A stretch of DNA of 64,000 nucleotides, from assembly GCA_003242035.1 (NCBI GenBank), contig QBMC01000004.1:1-64000 (forward strand). The letters are read 5' to 3'. The notes under the pieces were generated by a model. It searched no databases. It was not told where the DNA came from and worked only from the letters and a program-made list of their open reading frames with translations. Below, one piece after another: positions 53,372 to 63,297 of the stretch; the stretch's first letter is position 1; each line of letters begins with the position of its first letter. The DNA comes from Nodosilinea foveolarum. GTDB taxonomy: Bacteria; Cyanobacteriota; Cyanobacteriia; Phormidesmidales; Phormidesmidaceae. The position numbers were made by a program, and so were the translations under genes.

Positions 53372-54901
53372 TTACTCCCAAAAGGGCTGAGCAAATTTTA
53401 CCAGCCAGTCTTTAACCCGATAGGTGGCCTGACAGTCGTCTTCGTTGTAGCGCAAGATGGTGTTTAAGTAGGTGCGATCGCCCGTCGTCAGCCAGTCGTC
53501 ATACCAGCAGATTGACTGCGCCCCATTCGCCTCTTGATCGCGCCACTCAAACCCCATCCATCTAGCCAAATGCTTCAGCGCGTAGCTCTCTACTGGCAGC
53601 GCCACCGCATCTACCACGCGCTTATGAATATCCACAAAGCGCGCGAGCAACTTTTCTACATCCATGCCCGCCATGCCGTACAGTTGGCCCAACCGCCGCA
53701 CCGTCTGGGCCTCATACGGACAAAAGTGATAAATCGGCGAATTTGGATAGCTGTCCACTAGCGCTAAAAACTCAAACCAAGCGGTTTCCTCGTACTCTGG
53801 TGATTCGGCTAATAGCGCGTGAAAGGTCTTTTCTTGGGTGCTGTTATTCACCACCAGCACGCCGTGTAAATAAATTAGATCCTTATCGGGGGCCGCTTCA
53901 ATATCGAAATAGAGTTCAATCTCTGTGGTCGGCAAATCTTGAGGAGACAGCCGGAAAGTATTTGTATGCAGCCGCGCGATCGCCGTCCCCTGCCAATTTG
54001 CCTGCGCCTGAAAAATCATCTTCTCCGTCACCGGCCACTCTACATTCAAATCGCTCGCTAGCTGATACGGCTTAGCCATTGCCAGCGATTCTACTGTCGT
54101 GATTCCCAGCGATTCTAGTACCGGATACCGGGCCATCGTTACGCCTGGTAGCAGAGAAAGATGATTTTGAGCGATCGCTTCCTGGTAGCAATGACTCAGC
54201 CAAGGACACATATCACATCGACTGCGAGAGATAAAAACCTCAGGCGGCTGTGGCAAATTCAAAATACCGCCGCCATCCGTCAAGCAGTCATCCAAAGCAG
54301 CTTGCAACTTCGGTACGTAGCGCTCCAAATCTACCGCGCGACGCTTTTCTTTTAGCTGTAGCCAGCTCGTCTCGGGCCAAACACCCTGCATTTCTGCCAG
54401 CACATACGCACTGTAAGCAGCCACTAGCTGATACTCCGGCTTAGCCTTCTTCCCCATCTTGATATTGAAGGGCACATAGTACCAGTTCCCCAACCAAGAC
54501 TCTCCTTCCTGCCTCATTAGCACATCAGGTCGGCTACGAAAGCGTACTCCCTCCGGACCATCGGCCACCAAAGTGCCCCGATAGATCGTTTCTGCGCCTG
54601 CCTGCATCAGTTGCAGCGTCGCACGAGCGGCGGTATCCCAGTCGTCTCGTTCATGAGTAGGACGGCTCAGCGTTCCAAACTCGGCTAAAATGCGCTGCCG
54701 ATGATCGGCGCTGTCCTGGCGAAGCTTAACGAAATAATCACTGGGCGGATCTTTGAGGGCAGGGTCACCATAGCTGTCCAAATAGACGCGACGACGACAG
54801 CGTTGATAGTGAAACAGCATGTCATCGGTGAACCAGATGAAACGGTGTGTTGGCTCAGCCGTTGAAGACAGAGCAGGAGAATACGATGAGCTAGAAACCA
54901 T
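53372..54901 (-). CDS. TM0106-family RecB-like nuclease / RNase H-like domain protein
   Basis: RFIWFTDDMLFHYQRCRRRVYLDSYGD, Cys motif SRSRCDMCPWLSHC, IELYFDIEAAPDKDLIYLHGVLV, YNEDDCQATYRVKDWL. Confidence 0.85.
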   Translation of the reverse strand: MVSSSSYSPALSSTAEPTHRFIWFTDDMLFHYQRCRRRVYLDSYGDPALKDPPSDYFVKLRQDSADHRQRILAEFGTLSRPTHERDDWDTAARATLQLMQAGAETIYRGTLVADGPEGVRFRSRPDVLMRQEGESWLGNWYYVPFNIKMGKKAKPEYQLVAAYSAYVLAEMQGVWPETSWLQLKEKRRAVDLERYVPKLQAALDDCLTDGGGILNLPQPPEVFISRSRCDMCPWLSHCYQEAIAQNHLSLLPGVTMARYPVLESLGITTVESLAMAKPYQLASDLNVEWPVTEKMIFQAQANWQGTAIARLHTNTFRLSPQDLPTTEIELYFDIEAAPDKDLIYLHGVLVVNNSTQEKTFHALLAESPEYEETAWFEFLALVDSYPNSPIYHFCPYEAQTVRRLGQLYGMAGMDVEKLLARFVDIHKRVVDAVALPVESYALKHLARWMGFEWRDQEANGAQSICWYDDWLTTGDRTYLNTILRYNEDDCQATYRVKDWLVKFAQPFWE

Positions 54902-55071
54902 TGACTAGCATTACTACCGTTGAGAGAATACGCCACCTAGTTAAAAACGCTAGGGTAAAAACGTTAAGAGACTTCAAAATCGATGCTCTTGCTAGCCTAA
55001 CGTAATTCCGGCTCTAGCTGCGGCTTGCCAGCTTTCTTAGTCGTTGCAAACAACGTCAATCTTCGTGCTTG

Positions 55072-55470
55072 CTAAGACTCATTACTATAGACATATCTCA
55101 GCTCTCCGCTCTGACAAATAGAAACCTCTACGGTTTCGTTGGCCACGCAAATGCCGTCAATCTCGTACTGATCGCCATTGACACGCTTCGCTAGAACCTC
55201 GTAAACGTAAAAGGTTTCGCCGTTTATCTCAGTCGTATCGACCGGCGCAGCAGGCCCCATAAACTTAACGGCTGCATCGTCAAAAATGTAGTTGAAGTTA
55301 ATGCTGGTATCGGAGGCTGTCATCGAAAATTCACCGCAGTCGTCCGCGTAGCTGCCCTCAGCATAAAACTCACAGGTAGTCGGCGTTTCGTCGTATCTTA
55401 GCGTTTCGGCAGCGATCGCCCCGGTCGCAGAAAATCCTAGCAACGTAGCTGAAATCAACAGACTTTTCAT
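55072..55470 (-). CDS. hypothetical secreted protein
   Basis: 132 aa, signal peptide MKSLLISATLLGFSATGAIAAET, four or more Cys residues. Confidence 0.55.
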   Translation of the reverse strand: MKSLLISATLLGFSATGAIAAETLRYDETPTTCEFYAEGSYADDCGEFSMTASDTSINFNYIFDDAAVKFMGPAAPVDTTEINGETFYVYEVLAKRVNGDQYEIDGICVANETVEVSICQSGELRYVYSNES

Positions 55471-55559
55471 AGCAGTATCCAGGAATTGAGCTGAGCATAT
55501 CTACAGGGTAATACGCTTCAATTCCGCACAGCAGACACTATCCGTTAGCTTGCAAGGAT

Positions 55560-56693
55560 CTACCGGGTTAGCAGTCCCCCGCTAATTCGCTTCAGCGCCT
55601 TTTGCACGACATCTGCATATTTCAAGTCGCCCGTAAAAACTCGGCCCATCGCTCTAGTTGCAAAAGGATAGTTCAAAATTGTCTTGTAGCTCAGGTGAGG
55701 AGCCATATAGAAAGCCTTGGCCAATCTTGAAGCTAGCCGCATTTCACTACCTAGCTCTGTAGCTATGATCTTTGTGTAGTCAGCTAAAGCTTCGGATTCT
55801 CCGTTCAATGCACGGGAAATGGTCGCTGCCGCCTTCACCCCGGTAAAAATAGAAGGCCGAATCCCCTCCGCCGTAAACGGATCGACTACACAGGCCGCTT
55901 CTCCAGCGAGCAGAGCATTCTGCGTGTGTAACACCTGGTCGCCATCCCACAGACACACCGGATGGCCGTGCTTTTGTTCTGCTGCGCCATCTACACCAAA
56001 CGCCGCTGCGTATTCCACCATCGGCTCTACCAAATCGCGACCCTTGCGCTGATTCGTACAAAACGCGCCGCTGCCAATTGAATAACCGTCGCGTTTGGGA
56101 AAGTTCCAAACATAGCCGTTCTTTAGCAAGCCAAATTCAAAATGGACGATATGGCCGTCTTCCACCGCGACTTTTGGCTCAATCTCAATCGCGCCCGCTA
56201 CAGATGTCTTTCTCTCTTCAAATCCTAGCCATTTGGCCATTGGCCCGCGCCCGCCGTCCGCTGCAATCAGATAAGTCCCTTCAAAAGTATCGCCTTCGCT
56301 GGTGAACACTTGCCAGCGATCGCCCTCGAACTGAATGCAGGTTGCTTTGGTGCGATCGCGCAAAACCGCCCCCTTCGCTTGCGCCTGCTGCACTATGTAA
56401 TGATCAAACTCATTGCGGCGCACCATCCAAATTGGCGTCTCTAAATCTGCTTCAATCGCCTCTTCCAATTTCCAGGTATAGCGCGTACGCGTCACCTTTT
56501 GCGAAATGACTGGCTCAAAATCAAAGTCAAACCACTGCCTAATCTCCGGCGAAACGCCACCGCCACAAGGCTTGTAACGGGGCAACGCGGCTTTCTCTAG
56601 TAGCAGAACGCTGTGCCCCCGCTGGCTTAAATGATAAGCAGCACTTGCGCCCGCAGGCCCTGCGCCTACAATGATGCAGTCGTATCGTGGCAT
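55560..56693 (-). CDS. geranylgeranyl reductase family FAD-dependent oxidoreductase
   Basis: YDCIIVGAGPAGASAAYHLSQRGHSVLLLEKAALPRYKPCGGGVSP, LIAADGGRGPMAKWLG, GEAACVVDPFTAEGI. Confidence 0.9.
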   Translation of the reverse strand: MPRYDCIIVGAGPAGASAAYHLSQRGHSVLLLEKAALPRYKPCGGGVSPEIRQWFDFDFEPVISQKVTRTRYTWKLEEAIEADLETPIWMVRRNEFDHYIVQQAQAKGAVLRDRTKATCIQFEGDRWQVFTSEGDTFEGTYLIAADGGRGPMAKWLGFEERKTSVAGAIEIEPKVAVEDGHIVHFEFGLLKNGYVWNFPKRDGYSIGSGAFCTNQRKGRDLVEPMVEYAAAFGVDGAAEQKHGHPVCLWDGDQVLHTQNALLAGEAACVVDPFTAEGIRPSIFTGVKAAATISRALNGESEALADYTKIIATELGSEMRLASRLAKAFYMAPHLSYKTILNYPFATRAMGRVFTGDLKYADVVQKALKRISGGLLTR

Positions 56694-56726
56694 ATTCGTA
56701 TTAAGGGAAGAACATTTTTAGATTCT

Positions 56727-57353
56727 CTAGTCATGAGATTCAGTCGTTTCGACTTGGGCGATCGCATACCGAGCCGCCGCCAAACTCAGCCTAGCCTGCT
56801 CTAGCGCCGATAACTTATCCCAGTCAGCCTGCCGCACAGAAATCACCGTCGCATCAACCAATTCTTCCGCCCCGCTGCTGCGCATTGCGAACGCCATCGG
56901 GCGAGCCATTACCTGCAAGTCGGCCTCACCAATTGCCGTGACCGTCCCTTTCACGCAGGCAATCATTTGAGCCACCATCGGCTGAGCGCTTTCGGAGAGT
57001 CCCTGAGTAGCCTGTTGAGCTAGCTGCTGAGCGCGATCGCTAATCGCCGCCAACACAGTCTCTGGCAGCCGCGTCGCAAACTTCTGTTTTAGCAATGCCA
57101 AAACATCCACATTCGATCCCGCCCAGATCTGATCGAGTTGCACCGACAGCCCTTGCCACCCGGAGATCGCCTCTTCATCAGAAATTTCTAGCGACTGACC
57201 TGCCGTCTCTAAATCTTCCTCGTAGCTTTGTGTCACTGAACCGGGGAGCCAGGGGTAACTCTGTTCCATCAAAACTGACTGCAACAGCTCAGCCTGCGTC
57301 TTAGACAAATCGGGATTGCCCGGATGGTTATTAGAGGAGGAAGGATTAACCAT
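56727..57353 (-). CDS. hypothetical protein
   Basis: Probable start MVNPSSSNNHPG (track ORF extends to 57428); helical, no recognised domain; ends at AKVETTESHD-type tail. Confidence 0.6.
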   Translation of the reverse strand: MVNPSSSNNHPGNPDLSKTQAELLQSVLMEQSYPWLPGSVTQSYEEDLETAGQSLEISDEEAISGWQGLSVQLDQIWAGSNVDVLALLKQKFATRLPETVLAAISDRAQQLAQQATQGLSESAQPMVAQMIACVKGTVTAIGEADLQVMARPMAFAMRSSGAEELVDATVISVRQADWDKLSALEQARLSLAAARYAIAQVETTESHD

Positions 57354-57479
57354 AGCGTTACGATTGCCTAATAGCAGAATGATGGGTGACTCAAAACAGA
57401 TACAGCGTAAATTTTCTTCGTTCCGCAAGAACGACTACTTTTTCGGCCACGTCTCCAAAAAATATCAGAAAAAGGGTGG

Positions 57480-59195
57480 CTAACTCGATTCGCTCTGACT
57501 TACTACCATAAACTCTAGCCTTGGCCCATCAGCCTTATTGCCAAAGCGAATTTGCGTTCCTGGAGCCAGCGTCACCTCTTGCCGATGTACCCCGCGCCAC
57601 ACGCCGTCTTGCAGATAAAACGTCCCAAATCGCGAGTCATCTTTCAAAAAATAAACGCACTCCAAAACGCCCTCGACTCCGCTTTCTGAGTGCTGACTCA
57701 TCATCCGCCGATGAAAAATCTCGGCATGGCTACTCGACACCCACTGCTCAGAAAGCACCAAATCATTGCTCTGCTGTCGGCCAATCCGCAGCCCGTCGCT
57801 GTCAATTACCCAGGTCTGAGCCGGATCGTCAGCATCCCTCAAAATGGCCTGTTCCTGACGCAGCAAACTGCCCGCGCTCGGATCAAACTGCGTGGTGGTT
57901 TCTAACGATTGCAGTAGCTCCCCGTCAAAATCGGGATGCATGTAGAGCACAGGCAGCGTCCAAGCGGGCTGATTGAAATGGTAAATCGCCAGCAAAGTCT
58001 GACGGGCCACCGCCACCGCTTCGTCAACCGGACGACGCTCGGCCAGCGCCTGCGTAAATACCTGAATAAACCGAATCGCCTCATCATCCGCAATCGAGTC
58101 GCGCATGGCCACCACCGCCGGTAACCCATGATGCAGCAGCACCTCGGCCAAACTACTGCGAGGCAAAGACTCCGTCTGAGTTTGCTCAGGCTGCGCCCCC
58201 CAGCAGGTGTTAAATACGGTCAGCTTCACCCTAGCGCGAACCAGCATCTGAGCCAGCTCCGTCCCGCTGAGCGTATCTTCTGATAGATACAGCAAACCGC
58301 CGTCTGCCCCCGGAACGCCGTGCCCAGAGTAAAAGAAGACGTTGTAGTCGCCATTATCTAATTGGCGCACTAGCTCAGTTGCGCTGGGCTGAAGCAGCAC
58401 GTCTACTCGTCTTTGAGCAGAACGCAAGTTCAAATCGCTGCTGCGCTCTAAAATTTGCTTCAGCAGCTCGGCCTCTTTAGCCAAATGTAGCTGAGAGTTA
58501 GGTCTATTTTCTTCGCCCGGTTTGCCTAGCACCAGCAAAATTTTCAATGACGGGTCTAGCTTACCTAGCTCTAGCTCCTCTACATCGCTGCTCGTCCGGC
58601 TAAACAGAATTTTCTTGCCGTTTAAAGACAGCGCCTGACTACCAGGCTGAGGCTGCATAATCTCCCAGGGCAGCGCGATAATTTCTGGACAGCGAATCTC
58701 TAGTCTCACTCGCAGCGGCAGCTCTCGCCCGGTCGCAATGCCTCTAGAGCGCTCAAAGCTACTTTCTACCGGCCCGCTAAACAGCCAGCGCCACAGGTTA
58801 ATGCCCAAATGCTGCATATAGCGGCTGCTATAGCTTTCTGGCTGGCCGTTCTCGATTTCCTCGGGTACGCTTGCCATCACCGGTTCGATCATTGCCTGCG
58901 CATTTAGCTCGGAGCCTAGCTCTGGCACGATATGCGGAACTTGAGGCAGCCCGCGCAGCGAAAACATGGTTTGCCAACTGTGCCAGGCTTGCGCTAGCTC
59001 CGCATCCCAAGCGCAGTCGTGATGGACATGGCCGCTAAGGTGAGGCGATCGCAACACCCAAATCGCAAACCGATTCTCAATCGGCAGCGCTGGCCTAATT
59101 TGGTCTTCCGGCGGCATTGGCGCAGCCTCTTTGGGGGAGAATCGCTGCAAACTATCGACCACCAGCCACAGACACAAAGTATCCTGGTTAGCCAT
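57480..59195 (-). CDS. CHAT-domain (caspase-like) protein with C-terminal FHA domain
   Basis: CHAT His/Cys dyad context NVFFYSGHGVPGADGG and LTVFNTCWGAQ; FHA core LRIGRQQSNDLVLSEQWVSSSHAEIFHRR...DDSRFGTFYLQDG. Confidence 0.9.
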   Translation of the reverse strand: MANQDTLCLWLVVDSLQRFSPKEAAPMPPEDQIRPALPIENRFAIWVLRSPHLSGHVHHDCAWDAELAQAWHSWQTMFSLRGLPQVPHIVPELGSELNAQAMIEPVMASVPEEIENGQPESYSSRYMQHLGINLWRWLFSGPVESSFERSRGIATGRELPLRVRLEIRCPEIIALPWEIMQPQPGSQALSLNGKKILFSRTSSDVEELELGKLDPSLKILLVLGKPGEENRPNSQLHLAKEAELLKQILERSSDLNLRSAQRRVDVLLQPSATELVRQLDNGDYNVFFYSGHGVPGADGGLLYLSEDTLSGTELAQMLVRARVKLTVFNTCWGAQPEQTQTESLPRSSLAEVLLHHGLPAVVAMRDSIADDEAIRFIQVFTQALAERRPVDEAVAVARQTLLAIYHFNQPAWTLPVLYMHPDFDGELLQSLETTTQFDPSAGSLLRQEQAILRDADDPAQTWVIDSDGLRIGRQQSNDLVLSEQWVSSSHAEIFHRRMMSQHSESGVEGVLECVYFLKDDSRFGTFYLQDGVWRGVHRQEVTLAPGTQIRFGNKADGPRLEFMVVSQSESS

Positions 59196-61795
59196 TAACT
59201 CTCACAGCTCCCACGCTGGTCGGGCGGTAAATTGGGAGCGCCCATAGCAAACTGCTCGACGCTGCGGCTTAAAGCCCAACCCTGATTGCCTGGTGACAAC
59301 AGCGACACACCACCTGGGGCTAGCGGCAAAGCTGCGTCCTCAGTCGATTTAACGGGCGCAGATCCTTCGACTGGCGTTTCAGCGAGGCTATTTCCCGACG
59401 GAATTGTACAGACCTTGAGCTGCACCCATTGCGCAGCGGCGACCGGTTCGAGCGCAACTATTTGAGCGATCGCACCGACGGGTATTGTAAAAGGAACCGC
59501 ATTGGGCAGGCTGCCATCCTCGGGGTTGGGATAAATCAAAATCTGAGTCGCTCCCTCAGTCGGCAAAACATCGCGATCGCTAATGCCCGGTGTTGCGGTA
59601 GCGGTATTTCTGGCCGTATTTCTGGCCGTATTCCTGACCGTGTTACCAGATGTAGGCGCAGAACTCGATGCTCGGCGAATCCGCACATACGCACCTTTAC
59701 TCAGGTCAACTGGAGGGCTAGGTACTGGAGCAGAGGCAGCGCCCGAGCTGATTTCTTCTTCATTTAAGGATTCTAATGCACTCGGAGAACTCGCCACTGG
59801 CGCACTAAAGCGATTAGTCAAGTCGGGAAGGAGGAAATAGAGTAGCCCGCCAGCCCCCGCTAATATCAGTAGGGCAATGCCCCCTTTCAAGACTCCAGAG
59901 GCCGCGTTTGAGGGTTTGGACTTAGGAAACTGTTGGGTCTGTCCCGTTAATGACCGACCGCTATCAGTGTCATCAGCGCCCGCCATCAGTTGAGTCGTAG
60001 CGGTGTCTTCGCTTGGACTGCGGGTAGCTGAATCAGCGGACGCTAGCGAGGCTAAACCCGTCTGAGACCGCGATCGCTTTTTACCCAGCGGCAAACTCGT
60101 CACTGGTACAGCCGCTGTCTCTGCTCCCTGCGCACGAGTGGCCAACTCCCTGGGCACCATGCGCTCCGAAGGCAAGGCAACCCTCACCCCCACTAAACCC
60201 ACTGTTACGTTGTCGTGGCCGTTGTATTTATTCGCAATCTCCACTAGCTGCTGGCCCACAGCCGACACCGAACCCGAGCCGACTACCAGTGGCCTTAGCA
60301 CAGAGGGCCAAAACTGCTCGACGCGATCGCTATCACTCAACCCGTCCGAGCACAGCAAAAACAAACAGTCTTCGTCCATCACAAACCGCTGCACGGTTGG
60401 CCGCAGCGTTTGCGATGGCCCCATTCCCAAAGCCTGAATCAAAGATCCTGAGCCTGGTTGAGTGAGCGCCTCTCGATACAAACCACCGGCTAGTCTCACT
60501 TGCCGAGAAGCCACATCGTCATCTAGCGTTACCTGCTGGCAGTTTTGCTGACTAATACGATAGGCCCGACTGTCGCCCAGATGCGCAATATAAACATCAG
60601 CCCCTTTCATCAGTGCCAGCACTAACGTAGTGCCCATGCGATCGCGAGCCTGTCGCTGCGCCTGATCGTTCTGAGCCGAAATCTCATCGTTAGCGGCGCA
60701 AATAGCCTCTTCTATCGCCAGCGTCAGCGCTGTCGAACTCAGCCCAGGCGCATCTGTCATTAGCAGCGGTTCTAGCTGATTGCGAATCGTCTCGATCGCC
60801 AGCTTAGAAGCAATATCGCCCCCCTGATGTCCGCCAATGCCATCACACACAATCAGCAGTTGAGGACTCGCTGTTGTCTGCTGCGAAGTGACTGACGCTG
60901 TCGCCCCACTTTCCGGGTAGCAGGCATCCTCATTGCGTTTGCGAGTCGGCCCTTGATCGGTATATACGGCTAAGTCGTAGTTCACCGTTTGGCCCTCTGC
61001 GCAGACCGCGATCGCCGCCGAAAGTCGTTCACAAAGCTGCTCTACCGAAAGCTGCTGCCGCTCCAACTGCTCACATAGCCGTTCTAGAAAAGCTCGCACC
61101 GCTTGATTCGCTTTTTCTGCGAGTGATCGCCAGCTCAAACCCAAATCTATCAGCGTTGGCTGCTGCGTTGATTGCCCAGCCAGCTCAGCAGAGGTTGCTC
61201 CCGCCGCTAGCGCCAACAGACGAACAATCGATCCATCCACTCGCAGCAAATTTGCGTCCAGCAGCGTCGCGGCCACCTGTTCTTGAACAAAAGGCTCCCA
61301 AAGCTGAGCAATCTGCCACAACCAGCTAAGCTGGCGCAGCGGTGGCGCACTTTTCCACTGGCTGCTGAGCGTCGGCAGCAGTTCCGGTACATGGCCTGGG
61401 CCAGCCGCTGTATCGGCCTCTACACCCACCGCCAGCGCACTCGACTCCAGCATCGTCACGTAGTCACCATCCGGCGTTTTCATCACCGAATAAACCCTGG
61501 GCACATGCAGCGGATAGGCCGACAAATGCAGATAGGCCGTTAGAAAGGTAGGCAAATCGGGCGGCGATTCTGGAACGAGTCCGGGCTTAGTATCTAGAAA
61601 GGTGCGATCGCGCTTAAGTAAATAGCGCTGATTCACCAGGCTGTTGACCTTCAGCGTAGAGACCAAATCTCCCACGCCCCAAAGATAGTAGTGAGGCAGC
61701 GCACTCTGACAAACCTGGCAGACTAACACGTCCTCAGGATTCACCGTTTTGCAGCTAGGGTTAGGGCAATTAATCACTAAACTTAAATCACTCAA
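59195..61795 (-). CDS. PP2C-family Ser/Thr phosphatase with N-terminal zinc-ribbon/pseudokinase-like region and C-terminal TM plus SH3-like tail
   Basis: CPNPSCKTVNPEDVLVCQVC ribbon; PP2C motifs DQGPTRKRNEDA, LLIVCDGIGGHQGGDIAS, IAHLGDSRAYRI, LLCSDGLSD, GHDNVTVGLV; TM GGIALLILAGAGGLLYFLL. Confidence 0.92.
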   Translation of the reverse strand: MSDLSLVINCPNPSCKTVNPEDVLVCQVCQSALPHYYLWGVGDLVSTLKVNSLVNQRYLLKRDRTFLDTKPGLVPESPPDLPTFLTAYLHLSAYPLHVPRVYSVMKTPDGDYVTMLESSALAVGVEADTAAGPGHVPELLPTLSSQWKSAPPLRQLSWLWQIAQLWEPFVQEQVAATLLDANLLRVDGSIVRLLALAAGATSAELAGQSTQQPTLIDLGLSWRSLAEKANQAVRAFLERLCEQLERQQLSVEQLCERLSAAIAVCAEGQTVNYDLAVYTDQGPTRKRNEDACYPESGATASVTSQQTTASPQLLIVCDGIGGHQGGDIASKLAIETIRNQLEPLLMTDAPGLSSTALTLAIEEAICAANDEISAQNDQAQRQARDRMGTTLVLALMKGADVYIAHLGDSRAYRISQQNCQQVTLDDDVASRQVRLAGGLYREALTQPGSGSLIQALGMGPSQTLRPTVQRFVMDEDCLFLLCSDGLSDSDRVEQFWPSVLRPLVVGSGSVSAVGQQLVEIANKYNGHDNVTVGLVGVRVALPSERMVPRELATRAQGAETAAVPVTSLPLGKKRSRSQTGLASLASADSATRSPSEDTATTQLMAGADDTDSGRSLTGQTQQFPKSKPSNAASGVLKGGIALLILAGAGGLLYFLLPDLTNRFSAPVASSPSALESLNEEEISSGAASAPVPSPPVDLSKGAYVRIRRASSSAPTSGNTVRNTARNTARNTATATPGISDRDVLPTEGATQILIYPNPEDGSLPNAVPFTIPVGAIAQIVALEPVAAAQWVQLKVCTIPSGNSLAETPVEGSAPVKSTEDAALPLAPGGVSLLSPGNQGWALSRSVEQFAMGAPNLPPDQRGSCES
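59604..59644. repeat. 12-bp tandem repeat inside the PP2C gene
   Basis: gtatttctggcc gtatttctggcc gtattcctgacc gtgtt encoding (N-T-A/V-R)n. Confidence 0.9.
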
Positions 61796-61888
61796 CAGCA
61801 GACCCTTAGTACATACCAGCTAGTACATACCAGCGAGCCACTGTCAGAACAACATTTTTCAGAACAACGATTTCAACAGAACTGTCGC

Positions 61889-62230
61889 CTATTTAGACGC
61901 TTCTACAACCCGAGGAAGACCCATGCTGTAGTTCAAAACACGGTTTTCCAGGTTGTAACTAATATCTCCCGACTTTAGCAGGGCGCGGACAAAGTGCTCT
62001 AGATCCGAGCCAATCCGCCTCAGATTATAGTCCGTTAGCGTCTCTCCCTTATAGTCATCAACTAAACGATCAAATTCCTGATTCACCCTTTTAACGGCTT
62101 CGTCTGTCCAGTTAAACTCATTCTCTGGATCAATATCTAGCGTCAGCTTATCTTCACTAGGCACTATCTCGTTATCTTCAATCGTCGCCGCATAAATTAA
62201 GACATGGCGGGTTGTAGACTTTAGCAGCAT
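61889..62230 (-). CDS. ndhM: NAD(P)H-quinone oxidoreductase subunit M
   Basis: MLLKSTTRHVLIYAATIEDNEIVPSEDKLTLDIDPENEFNW...LVDDYKGETLTDYNLRRIGSDLEHFVRALLKSGDISYNLENRVLNYSMGLPR. Confidence 0.96.
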   Translation of the reverse strand: MLLKSTTRHVLIYAATIEDNEIVPSEDKLTLDIDPENEFNWTDEAVKRVNQEFDRLVDDYKGETLTDYNLRRIGSDLEHFVRALLKSGDISYNLENRVLNYSMGLPRVVEASK

Positions 62231-62411
62231 AAATAGACACTCACAAACAGAAATAAGGACAAAAATCGCAAATCAAAAATGACAGGTTCTGTCCATAAAA
62301 ACCTTACCTGCCTATTGTAAGCGTTTAACCTGCGTCCTGTGACGTCGGAAAAGGCAGTGAAAAAACCCGTCCAAACAGTCCTCCTACTGCCTAATTACAC
62401 AGCCAGTCAAA

Positions 62412-63170
62412 TTGTCCTATCTCAAACTTTTACTCATTCGCCATGCTCAGTCCGCAGGCAACGTTCAAAGACGAATGGAAGGTCAAAGTTCCACCTCGCT
62501 AACCGATCTCGGACGACAGCAAGCAAGACAGTTAGCCCGTTTAATCGTGCCAACCGCGCCCAACCGTCCGCTCATGGGTTGGCCAACCCATCTCTACAGC
62601 AGCCCACTCCTACGCGCCCAACAAACCGCTCAACCTTTAATAGATGCGCTCCAGTCCTTAGATCATCAATTTCAAACCATTGTCGATAGTCGTCTTCAGG
62701 AAATTCATCAGGGTATTTTTCAGGGACTCACTTGGTCGGAAGCTCAGGCGCAGTTTCCGGATCTGTGCGCCCACCTCATGTCCAGTCTAGAGTGGCACCC
62801 GGTTCCAGGGGCCGAATCGCCAACAGCCGCTAGCACGCGATCGCACCACTGGCTTCAGCATATCCTTAGCGCTCACTCACCGGGAGACACCGTTTGGGCC
62901 GTTTCCCACGCGGGTATCATGCTGCATTTAATTACCGAAATAATGGGCTGCGTTAGCGAAGCCTCTCCCAAGGAGAATCGCCTCTGGCAGACAGAAATTG
63001 ACCATACGGCAACCTTCGAATTCTGGCTCTCTCAACTTGATCTTAATCACCCGCTAAAGGCATCGCAGCCAGATGCCTTCAGCCCAAAACGATGGATTCT
63101 CAAACGATTCAATCAGGTCGTCTCAGACCCGCTAGCCGTGCCAGCCCAAACAAATTGCCTCGCAGAATAG
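62412..63170 (+). CDS. histidine phosphatase (phosphoglycerate mutase-like) family protein
   Basis: LLLIRHAQSAGNVQRRMEGQSSTSLTDLGRQQARQLA, SSPLLRAQQTAQPL, VSHAGIMLHL. Confidence 0.93.
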   Translation: MSYLKLLLIRHAQSAGNVQRRMEGQSSTSLTDLGRQQARQLARLIVPTAPNRPLMGWPTHLYSSPLLRAQQTAQPLIDALQSLDHQFQTIVDSRLQEIHQGIFQGLTWSEAQAQFPDLCAHLMSSLEWHPVPGAESPTAASTRSHHWLQHILSAHSPGDTVWAVSHAGIMLHLITEIMGCVSEASPKENRLWQTEIDHTATFEFWLSQLDLNHPLKASQPDAFSPKRWILKRFNQVVSDPLAVPAQTNCLAE

Positions 63171-63297
63171 CCTCAATCATCCCCCAAAACGACCGGTCTC
63201 AATTTCAGGTATCCTCTATAGATTAAGGTTCGATACTTATTAACCCCCTTTCGAGACCAAGCCCGTTTGCGGCTACGGGCTGAAACCAGGAGCCAGC

